Origin: Sulfolobus sp. SCGC AB-777_G06
Lineage (GTDB): Archaea; Thermoproteota; Thermoprotei_A; Sulfolobales; Sulfolobaceae
DNA: 29,661 nucleotides
Reading direction: 5' to 3'
NCBI GenBank assembly: GCA_003086555.1
Contig: QEFN01000009.1
Span: 1-29,661, forward strand
Position 1 is the first letter of the stretch. Each line of letters begins with the position of its first letter. Position numbers and translations under genes: made by a program. This document shows, one piece after another, positions 1 to 5,396 of this stretch. Below the pieces are notes generated by a model. It searched no databases. It was not told where the DNA came from and worked only from the letters and a program-made list of their open reading frames with translations.

Positions 1-82
1 ACCGCCTGGGCTGATGAAAATCTTTAAGTTACGTTAAAGTCCCATAACTGCTGTAATTTCTAGATATATCTTAGTAAAAAAC

Positions 83-214
83 TTAACATAATAATTCTAA
101 AAATAATCTAACTGCAATATCCACAATTCCCGCAACAATAAATAACGTTATAAAAATCATAATTAATTCAACTGTAAAGAATTTTTCAATATTAGAACTA
201 CTGGAATAGAACAC
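83..214 (-). CDS. Putative 43-residue single-pass membrane peptide, possibly a permease C-terminal remnant
   Basis: I do not recognise this as a known gene. A GTG at 214 is preceded on the minus strand by the Shine-Dalgarno-type hexamer GGAGGT at a spacing of about 6 bases. That is the best-placed ribosome site in this part of the window and is why I start the gene there rather than at the TTG at 277. The peptide is a short polar N-terminus (FYSSSSNIEK) followed by one hydrophobic helix (LIMIFITLFIVAGIVDIAVR). The pattern of a helix ending in VD..VR near the C-terminus resembles the last helix of phosphonate-type ABC permeases, so it could be the tail of a decayed transporter. No partner gene is visible. 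A small real gene and a fragment are about equally likely. Confidence 0.3.
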   Translation of the reverse strand: MFYSSSSNIEKFFTVELIMIFITLFIVAGIVDIAVRLFLELLC

Positions 215-340
215 CGTTTTACCTCCTAATTGAATTGAATTCTTAGTAATATAATTATAAAAGTTAAGTATATACAAAAAATTAATTAGTTGAATTATGA
301 AAAACGTTGCACCTAAAACCCTTATATTTTTTATTCATAG

Positions 341-383
341 ATTATTTTAGTTATCCGTCATTTTTATTATTTTAATTATCCGT
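341..383. repeat. 18-base direct repeat, two copies, 25-base period
   Basis: The word ATTATTTTAGTTATCCGT at 341-358 recurs at 366-383 with a single G-to-A difference. A period of 25 bases places the copies about 2.4 helical turns apart. It could be a pair of binding sites for a regulator of a flanking (now decayed) gene, or a remnant of a mobile element. There is no direct evidence for either. Confidence 0.5.
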
Positions 384-402
384 TAGCTTTTCTCTTTGGG
401 GC

Positions 403-440
403 GAAAGTGAAATGACCTGGAGTTTTTAAATTTCGCTTTC
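403..440. repeat. Inverted repeat, 11-bp stem with 16-base loop
   Basis: GAAAGTGAAAT at 403-413 pairs with ATTTCGCTTTC at 430-440, with one G-T pair. The hairpin lies in gene-free DNA and is slightly more GC-rich than its surroundings. It has no T-run immediately after it, so it is not a classical terminator. It may be a mobile-element end or a structured leader. Confidence 0.45.
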
Positions 441-546
441 AAATGTAAAATCAAGGGTTACATAATCACAACTATGATTTTTTTACCGTTATTATGATTA
501 TTATAACTTTTATTCCTAATGAAATAATATACGAAAAGAGAAAGAT

Positions 547-556
547 TTTTAAATAT
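547..556 (+). promoter_or_regulatory. TATA-like box of the RelE-like toxin relic
   Basis: TTTTAAATAT lies about 25 bases before the GTG at 576, which is in frame with the toxin-like reading frame. This matches the leaderless promoter geometry of other genes in the window. Confidence 0.4.
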
Positions 557-575
557 GTTTTCTACATCTTTTAAT

Positions 576-886
576 GTGGTTTGCGAGAAGTAGGAATTGA
601 GGTTTTCCATGAGGAAAGCTAGAGATTATAGAGAATTTACGTAATACGTGGCAGATAATTTTAGTGATAAGTTATTGATGTTAATTCTTGAAAAATTAGA
701 GTTATTAAGAAAAGATCCTTTGAAGTACGCCAGGGAAAAATTAGGTAAGGATAAATATAACAATCCTATGTTTCCATAGAAGTTACGGGGGATACAAGGA
801 TACTTTATAGCGTTGTTCCGAAAAATTGTATAGTTTTCATTTGGGAGATCAGGTCTCATAAGAAGGTTTACGGGCGCGATCCTTAG
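576..886 (+). pseudogene. RelE/ParE-type toxin pseudogene (two nonsense codons and one frameshift)
   Basis: Read from GTG 576 the frame gives ELRFSMRKARDYREFT, then YVADNFSDKLL, LEKLELLRKDPLKYAREKLG and, after a one-base shift, GDTRILYSVVPKNCIVFIWE and HKKVYGRDP. This is the order of features in RelE/ParE ribonuclease toxins: an N-terminal strand with a KA..D..EF helix, the DPL.Y segment, then the paired R-containing strands (G.TRI.Y.V, I.F.WEI..H..VY). The frame is broken by TAG at 591-593, TAA at 642-644 and loss of one base at about 775/776, and it ends at TAG 884-886. No intact antitoxin gene lies upstream. Three lesions make it a true relic rather than a sequencing slip. The family assignment is by eye. 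Confidence 0.6.
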
Positions 887-1046
887 CTTTTTCTCTAGCA
901 ACATTTAACAAATCTTCTTTAAACTTCTCAAAGTCCTCATCTGACTCAATCACTAGAAACCTTTCTCCGTTCTTATCCTCAACAATTCTTATATGTATAA
1001 ACTTCTCACAGAGGTTATTAAAACAATTTGCTGATAGAGTTTCTTC
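849..1046 (-). pseudogene. Coding-like fragment without a start codon, possible antitoxin or small charged protein relic
   Basis: The minus strand is open for 66 codons and reads like protein: CEKFIHIRIVEDKNGERF, then FLVIESDEDFEKFKEDLL and NVAREKAKDRARK. That is a two-strand segment followed by a charged helix. No usable start precedes this part in frame. An ATG at 1052 in another frame gives MRRNSISKLF and then stops, so an N-terminal frameshift is possible. Its 3' end runs 38 bases antisense into the end of the RelE-like relic. I cannot name a family. Short size and a position next to a toxin relic would suit an antitoxin, but archaeal RelB genes normally lie upstream on the same strand. 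Confidence 0.3.
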
Positions 1047-1159
1047 TCATCCAATTTAAAAAATTGTTAAGTAAGCAGTATAACCACCTATATGGGATCT
1101 CGGCTTTCTATTCCCGTTAGAAAAATTCAATAAACTCCCCAGTTTACTCTACAAAAATT

Positions 1160-1176
1160 CAGGGTAATTAACCCTG
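1160..1176. repeat. Short perfect inverted repeat (6-bp arms)
   Basis: CAGGGT and ACCCTG flank the loop AATTA, and a T-run follows at 1190-1195. It lies in the gene-free DNA before the transposase relic and may be a weak terminator-like hairpin. Nothing else in 1047-1323 could be assigned. Confidence 0.3.
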
Positions 1177-1323
1177 TGTGGATCCGCGATTTTTTAGTTA
1201 AAAGAGCAATCTTACGTTAACGGGAACAGTATTAACAAATCTGTTAATCCTGAGGGGAGAGATTAAGTAATAGAGTTTTTGTAGCGTTGTTAGGCTATTT
1301 ACATACTCCTTAATCCTACTTAA

Positions 1324-1743
1324 GGAAGAGGACAAGAGAAGCTATTTGGAACTCTTACTACAACTATGAAGAAATATAACGTCGAGATAGTTGTTACCGA
1401 TGGCGTTGAGTCACTAGACCGTGCTATTAACTCTTCACAAATGAAAATAAAGAGACGATACTGCATTGTACACATGAAATACAATATGACTAAGGGCGAG
1501 AGAGAAGAGTTAGATAAACTCATCAAATCGACTGAAGAGGGAGAAACTATGAGTGGCAAGTACGGTGTGCTTAATTGCCTTGAAACACCGAGGTAGGTGT
1601 GGAAGTGGCTTAAGAGTGACAACCTTGTCGAGTCTTTTAGTTGTGGAGAAGAAGCGTTTTGACAAGTCCTATTGCCCCTTGGAGAATTTTACAAATCGCA
1701 CGGATTATTGCCATGGAGTTACCTATTCATTAATTATCTCATA
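1324..1743 (+). pseudogene. DDE transposase relic (C-terminal half, two nonsense codons)
   Basis: One frame, open from 1324, gives MKKYNVEIVVTDGVESLDRA from ATG 1366, then IKRRYCIVHMKYNM and GEREELDKLIKSTEEGE. After TAG at 1594-1596 it continues as VWKWLKSDNLVESF, and after TGA at 1660-1662 as LGEFYKSHGLLPWSYLF. VVTDG..SLDRAI followed by C.VH..YN is the second-aspartate region of DDE transposases of the MULE/IS256-like kind, and SDNLVESF looks like the catalytic-glutamate region (usually ..NLVESFN). The N-terminal third, with the first aspartate, is missing and I found no terminal inverted repeats. This is an inactive insertion-sequence remnant. The IS family is uncertain. Confidence 0.6.
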
Positions 1744-1868
1744 AGTGTAATATTATTACGGTTATCCTTATTTTTATTTTTATTCAGTATATATTTAGAT
1801 TTCCTCCATAGAATTATGTTAATTATAAGAAAAATCACAATTCCAAAGAAAACACGAACTACCTATAA

Positions 1869-2522
1869 TTAAGGTCTTGTGAGTATTAGCCATAATTCAT
1901 TAACATATGCGGTATTATCTAACTCTTTCGTTATCGTAATCTGAACAATGTATAAGTTACCTATTTTTTGGGTCGATGCAGTAAGATAGTAAGAAGCTTC
2001 AACAAAACCTATAGAATACAGTGTCACATTATAAGTCTTGTTATCACAAGTTATCAGATAATGATAGGCCTCTCCACCGGTATACGTCACAGAGCTCGGA
2101 TTCGGAAGAAGCTCAACTTTTATACCGTTAGCTTGAATTTTTTGAGGAGTGTAGTCAGAATTTTCGTAGTATACATGTAAGATCAAGTATTTATATAGTA
2201 CATGACCTATAGATATTGTACTCCCATTTATAAACGTAGCATTTAATATAAACTCCTTAGAGAAGTTGGAATACGGTTCGTAAATTAGGTACATCCACGT
2301 CTTATTTTCCTCTGTAGCATTTAGATAAGTTTCTTTTGCATCAATTAAGATTTTCTTAGCATAATCTAGTTCGGTTGAGTTTTGGCCAATAGTTGAATTA
2401 CTAGTAATACTCCCTAGATTATGCTGAGATTGTTTATGATTAAATATGAAATATAGGCTAGCAGAAATGATTAATATAATAATAAATAAAGTAAGAATTA
2501 GGAAGAGGTTCTTAAGATTCAT
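1869..2522 (-). CDS. Membrane-anchored, N-glycosylation-site-rich hypothetical protein
   Basis: No known family is recognised. The chosen start, ATG 2522 (MNLKNLFLIL), follows GGTGAG at short spacing; TTG 2534 in the same frame is the alternative. Residues 5-27 form one strongly hydrophobic helix (a signal anchor). The remaining ~190 residues are extracytoplasmic in character, with many N-x-S/T sequons (NST, NAT, NKT, NFS, NGS, NVT), as expected for a glycosylated Sulfolobales surface protein. It sits directly downstream of the degraded 2528-3142 frame on the same strand, so the two probably formed one transcription unit. After its TAA the same frame runs on past two stops into another hydrophobic helix with a basic tail (about 1745-1860). 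Confidence 0.6.
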   Translation of the reverse strand: MNLKNLFLILTLFIIILIISASLYFIFNHKQSQHNLGSITSNSTIGQNSTELDYAKKILIDAKETYLNATEENKTWMYLIYEPYSNFSKEFILNATFINGSTISIGHVLYKYLILHVYYENSDYTPQKIQANGIKVELLPNPSSVTYTGGEAYHYLITCDNKTYNVTLYSIGFVEASYYLTASTQKIGNLYIVQITITKELDNTAYVNELWLILTRP

Positions 2523-2527
2523 TGATC

Positions 2528-3142
2528 TCACCAAATCTTTTCCCCATTGGAATAATGGTTTCCTCCTATCTTATAGCCCACATATAATTTTCCGTGAATA
2601 ATTAGTTTTATTTGCATATTCTCCCATATACTCTTTGGTACATTATAGTAACTATTACCATTTATACCTTCATATGCATAAGCGTTTGGCCATCTAGTTG
2701 AGGTCCACGGCTCTATTAACCAGTTAGCGTCCTCTATTTTGAATGCATTCCCGTCTCCTAATGCTAAAAGTTCTTGTTCGTTGATAGTATAAGCTTCTAA
2801 TATACCACCCACTGGTGTAGCTACATCTGTATCATCTCCTAGAACGTATACATTATAGAGGGTTGCTGTACTCCAATCAACAAAATAAAGATAAACCTAA
2901 TTAGTACCATCATTTTGAGGTATAAGCCTAATTCCGAGCTCATAAACCGTATTAGGTTTTGGCTTAAATTCAAAATCATTTATCTTGAACGGGGTACAAG
3001 CAAAATCACAACTTAATTGAGGATTTGTTGTACCTGCTGATATATGCCATTTCCAATTAGGATGATAACCTAATGAAGTTTGATAGAAATATTTTTTGTA
3101 GACACGGATGCCCAGATTACGATTAGACCGGTTAAGTATACT
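2528..3142 (-). pseudogene. 5'-truncated surface-protein-like pseudogene with an internal amber codon
   Basis: The minus frame is open from 3142 to the TGA at 2528-2530 apart from one TAG at 2897-2899. Readable segments are GYHPNWKWHISAG, PFKINDFEFKPKPNTVYELG, VYLYFVDWSTATLYNVYVLG and WLIEPWTSTRWPNAYAYEG. The Trp/Tyr/Asn-rich, beta-strand-like composition suggests a secreted or carbohydrate-binding beta protein, but I recognise no family. There is no start codon or signal peptide at its 5' end. At about 3136 the sequence switches to coding on the other strand, so the N-terminal part has been lost. The piece from GTG 2812 onward (94 codons) could still be translated. Confidence 0.5.
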
Positions 3143-3432
3143 TTAGTCAGACTATAACCCTACAATATCTGATACCCGATAAACAAGTCTTCTTTGAGGT
3201 TGAAGATTCGCTAAATGAGGGTACACCGACTAATTTCCCAATCATTCCTTCAAGTAACTACATATTTATTGATGCATCAGCATCAAATAGCTCAGCTATA
3301 TTTAACGGACTTCCACTCTATAACGGTGTAGAATTTGTGATGAAACCACCATCTGCAATGGCGTATGTAGTCCCAACGTTTGGCATTGGAAGTAATAATA
3401 TGGGGACTCAAGGAGTCCACTATTACTGGTGA
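3136..3432 (+). pseudogene. 5'-truncated gene fragment, extracellular-type protein C-terminus
   Basis: The frame is open for 98 codons from just after a TAA at 3133-3135 to TGA at 3430-3432 and has a protein-like composition: SQTITLQYLIPDKQVFFEVE, then NYIFIDASASNSSAIFNGLP and MKPPSAMAYVVPTFGIG. There is no start codon at the 5' end, no signal peptide and no promoter. It looks like the C-terminal ~95 residues of a secreted protein whose 5' part was deleted, joined head to head with the minus-strand fragment at 2528-3142. The family is not recognised. Confidence 0.45.
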
Positions 3433-3437
3433 ATAAA

Positions 3438-3446
3438 TTTATATAA
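3438..3446 (+). promoter_or_regulatory. TATA box for the Thr-rich surface protein gene
   Basis: TTTATATAA is centred about 27 bases before ATG 3470, which fits a leaderless transcript. Confidence 0.6.
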
Positions 3447-3469
3447 GCTAACATTTCTTCTTTACTTTA

Positions 3470-3847
3470 ATGAGAAACATAATTTTACCTATATTAGCAG
3501 TAACTCTAGTTCTTCTCGGTCTATCGTTCTATCTACACCCAGTAAGAGGCAGTACTACAACTACCACCACTACCACCACTACAAATACTACTTATACCAA
3601 TACTACATGGACTAATACCAGTTTACCCCCACAAGTACAACAATTAGTAAAAGAATTAGCTAACATTCAAACGCCGATTATATTCGGTAATGAAACACAA
3701 ACTACAACAACACAAACAACATCCGTGCAGACATCTACAACTAAAGTTACCTCCCAACAGTGGTACGTTCAGTACGCCCCAGAAATTGTGATAGTGATAT
3801 TGCTAACCCTTTTAGGACTTTTATACAAGAGACGTTCAAAGAAATAA
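3470..3847 (+). CDS. Thr-rich cell-surface protein with signal peptide and C-terminal membrane anchor
   Basis: The 125-residue protein starts with a signal sequence (MRNIILPILAVTLVLLGLSF). A run of ten threonines and repeated N-T-T/W-T-N-T units follow, rich in N-x-T sequons. A middle segment (QVQQLVKELANIQTPIIFG) precedes a second Thr/Gln-rich stretch. The C-terminus is a hydrophobic helix (EIVIVILLTLLGLLYK) followed by RRSKK, a stop-transfer anchor. The layout is that of a small glycosylated stalk displayed on the cell surface. No enzyme or pilin motif is visible. Its own TATA box at 3438 suggests it is independently transcribed. The function is unknown. Confidence 0.7.
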   Translation: MRNIILPILAVTLVLLGLSFYLHPVRGSTTTTTTTTTTNTTYTNTTWTNTSLPPQVQQLVKELANIQTPIIFGNETQTTTTQTTSVQTSTTKVTSQQWYVQYAPEIVIVILLTLLGLLYKRRSKK

Positions 3848-3851
3848 CCCC

Positions 3852-3859
3852 TTTATAAA
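3852..3859 (+). promoter_or_regulatory. TATA box for the orphan signal-peptide frame
   Basis: TTTATAAA lies 23 to 30 bases before ATG 3882, the same spacing as at the neighbouring surface-protein gene. Confidence 0.5.
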
Positions 3860-3881
3860 CTCACTTTCTTTTTTGCGCCTT

Positions 3882-3971
3882 ATGAAGTGGAGGCTATCTT
3901 TACTACTGTTAACTCTTTTATTCTTACCTATCTTCTTTTTACCGTCAAACGGGGCTATATGTTTTGGTTAG
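3882..3971 (+). pseudogene. Orphan signal peptide: promoter and first 29 codons of a secreted protein
   Basis: ATG 3882 begins MKWRLSLLLLTLLFLPIFFL followed by PSNGAICFG and TAG. A basic start, a 17-residue leucine/phenylalanine core and a polar end make a textbook signal peptide, and a correctly spaced TATA box precedes it. The frame then stops and nothing exported follows. Either a secreted-protein gene was truncated here, perhaps when the GC-rich element downstream arrived, or it encodes a tiny membrane peptide. Confidence 0.45.
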
Positions 3972-4072
3972 GGTGGCGGGGCTAACTACTTTTAAGTCCG
4001 TAGAGAAAACGTAATGCGTCTGGAGTTTCATTTGATCACCTTAATTTTCATAATCTAAATCGTCTGACTTTC

Positions 4073-4082
4073 TTATATAAAA
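4073..4082 (+). promoter_or_regulatory. TATA-like box in front of the GC-rich element
   Basis: TTATATAAAA would place transcription start near 4103, inside the loop of the perfect inverted repeat at 4089-4117. This would suit an RNA gene or an element promoter. No protein start follows at the usual distance. Confidence 0.35.
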
Positions 4083-4088
4083 CATATT

Positions 4089-4117
4089 AGTCAGATCTGG
4101 GTAATACAGATCTGACT
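4089..4117. repeat. Perfect 11-bp inverted repeat with 7-base loop
   Basis: AGTCAGATCTG at 4089-4099 and CAGATCTGACT at 4107-4117 flank GGTAATA. It lies between a TATA-like box and the GC-rich element. It could be an operator, a transposon-end hairpin or the 5' hairpin of a structured RNA. Confidence 0.6.
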
Positions 4118-4124
4118 GGGGTGT

Positions 4125-4256
4125 AGGCCGTGACGCTCCTTGGGCTTAAAGCCCGATGGGGAGCTTGGCCGCCTCCAACTCGGACCGGAAGTTGGGCAAA
4201 AAGCCCGAATAAAACATAAGGGTGAGTGTAAGTGGAGGCCCCCAGTTCAGGAATAG
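4125..4256 (+). ncRNA. GC-rich structured element, possible TnpB 3' end / omega-RNA relic of an IS200/IS605 element
   Basis: This stretch is far more GC-rich than its surroundings and is packed with hairpins. GGGC (4142) pairs with GCCC (4151) inside GCTCC (4135) with GGAGC (4160), closed by AGGC (4125) with GCCT (4171). CCAACT (4175) pairs with AGTTGG (4190), and GGGC (4194) with GCCC (4203). One frame (4134-4256) reads LKPDGELGRLQLGPEVGQ, which I recall, without being able to check, from TnpB C-termini of Sulfolobales IS200/IS605 elements. In such elements the tnpB 3' end and right end encode the guide (omega) RNA scaffold. No intact tnpB is present. A stand-alone small RNA is the alternative. 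Confidence 0.4.
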
Positions 4257-4665
4257 ATGTATCAAAAGATAAATTAATTGTACTAAAATAAGCAGTTTAA
4301 CGCTAGTGAGTAAAGCGGGTTTCATGGCGTAAGTAGTGTAGACTATGCTCGATTTTTAAGGAAAGTTTTTATACCGGAAGCTCCCCGCCAGCGAGGGTTC
4401 CTCTCATTTACTTTCAGTTTTTTATCTAGGATTAACGATATTATCTCTAGGTACAGAATTAGTAGATTTACCTATAAGCCTAAAATTTATCATAAAATAA
4501 AACATTTTCACGCCTAGTTTTATTCTATCTTTCTTTGTACAGTATAACGAAAGAATTTAATGTAATTTTCTATGGTATCTCTTATTTTTCCATAAGAGTC
4601 AATAAACGTCCTACTAGAGGAAATGGATTAAAATAGGCAAGTAAAAATTCCTTCTCAGTAGTTCC
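4257..4665. other. Gene-free stretch after the GC-rich element
   Basis: No gene is convincing here. A TATA-like TTTTTATA (4366-4373) precedes an imperfect GC hairpin around 4376-4401 (GGAA with TTCC, CCC with GGG), and a T-run follows near 4421. This could be a small RNA or the outer end of the same mobile element. On the minus strand, directly after the stop of the 4666 gene, the same frame stays open for 27 more codons (about 4582-4665). Confidence 0.35.
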
Positions 4666-5250
4666 TCAGTACGGCGGATATCCACCATCCTGATATCCGC
4701 CGTAAGGGCCTCCGTATTGTCCTCCTCCCATCATTCCTCCTTGTGCAGGGGGAGCACTTGCAACTACTTGTGCAATGAAGTTAAGTAATTGTTCCTCTCC
4801 CGTATATTGTTGGTATATATGATAAGCGTCAAATGCGGTACCTCCTATACCTAGAATGCTGAGTAATTTGTTATGTAAAATCTCGTCGCTGAAGAAGGCA
4901 AATCCACCGCTCATAGCTAACGGTATAAGGTCTTGGATCCAGTTAGCAATGCCGGTTTCAATCGTGACCATACCAGATCCTTGGCAAATCCTTATAGTGT
5001 AGGCCTTATTAGAGTCGGTCAGAAACCCGAACAGACTCGTGTGTCTTGCTTGTATTACTGCCATATTCTGACTAATCATAGGGTTTACCTGGAACCCCCT
5101 TCCGTTAAGGTAAGCTACTACTTGCTCGCCCACATATTGCATATTTATAGGGTATGACACTGGTACCGTCATTGTTTTTCCTCCCAGCCCTATAGACCCT
5201 CCACAAAGTGCAGATCCAAATGATGGTTGTCCGAAGAACGGAATTCCCAT
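4666..5250 (-). CDS. Conserved-looking protein with Gly/Tyr/Pro low-complexity tail, function unknown
   Basis: This 194-residue protein is not recognised. The N-terminus (MGIPFFGQPSFGSALCGGSI) is Gly-rich with a single Cys. Residues ~30-100 look like an alpha/beta domain (VGEQVVAYLNGRGFQV ... AVIQARH). Residues ~108-165 are hydrophobic and helical (LIPLAMSGGFAFFSDEIL). The C-terminal ~27 residues are low complexity (GGMMGGGQYGGPYGGYQDGG), a kind of tail often seen on aggregating or surface-binding proteins. Start ATG 5250 is supported by a TATA-like ACATATATACTA at 5271-5282, so the message is probably leaderless. It stands alone between an amidohydrolase-like gene on the same strand and gene-free DNA. 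Confidence 0.65.
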   Translation of the reverse strand: MGIPFFGQPSFGSALCGGSIGLGGKTMTVPVSYPINMQYVGEQVVAYLNGRGFQVNPMISQNMAVIQARHTSLFGFLTDSNKAYTIRICQGSGMVTIETGIANWIQDLIPLAMSGGFAFFSDEILHNKLLSILGIGGTAFDAYHIYQQYTGEEQLLNFIAQVVASAPPAQGGMMGGGQYGGPYGGYQDGGYPPY

Positions 5251-5270
5251 ACTTATAATACTCTTGAAAG

Positions 5271-5282
5271 TAGTATATATGT
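5271..5282 (-). promoter_or_regulatory. TATA box of the Gly/Tyr-tailed protein gene
   Basis: On the minus strand the sequence ACATATATACTA is centred about 26 bases before ATG 5250, which fits leaderless transcription. Confidence 0.55.
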
Positions 5283-5396
5283 TTAGATTCTGTTAATATA
5301 AGGCGTTTTTTCTACTATTGTGACAGCTTAAAGAGACTAAGACTCAAGTTACATTAAATAAGGCGAGAGGAGGACTTTTAATCACGAGCCGTCTAA

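Larger units (their letters stand above)
278..575. other. Gene-free AT-rich stretch with a direct repeat and a hairpin
   Basis: I see no convincing gene here. The stretch holds an 18-base direct repeat (341-358 and 366-383, one mismatch) and an 11-bp inverted repeat (403-413 with 430-440, one G-T pair, 16-base loop), each listed separately. It ends in a TATA-like box that faces the toxin relic at 576. Confidence 0.5.

Noticed and set aside
1..27. Possible tail of a plus-strand gene at the window start
   Set aside because: Two frames stay open to nearby stops but the stretch is too short to judge.
13..60. TGATGA word resembling the C box of a C/D guide RNA
   Set aside because: No D or D' box (CTGA) at a suitable distance and no closing stem.
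626..904. 92-residue open frame on the minus strand
   Set aside because: It lies opposite the RelE-like toxin relic, whose translation is far more protein-like; it has no promoter or ribosome site of its own.
1320..1622. 100-residue open frame on the minus strand
   Set aside because: It mirrors the transposase relic on the plus strand, which carries recognisable DDE motifs; Ser/Leu-rich composition is that of an antisense shadow.
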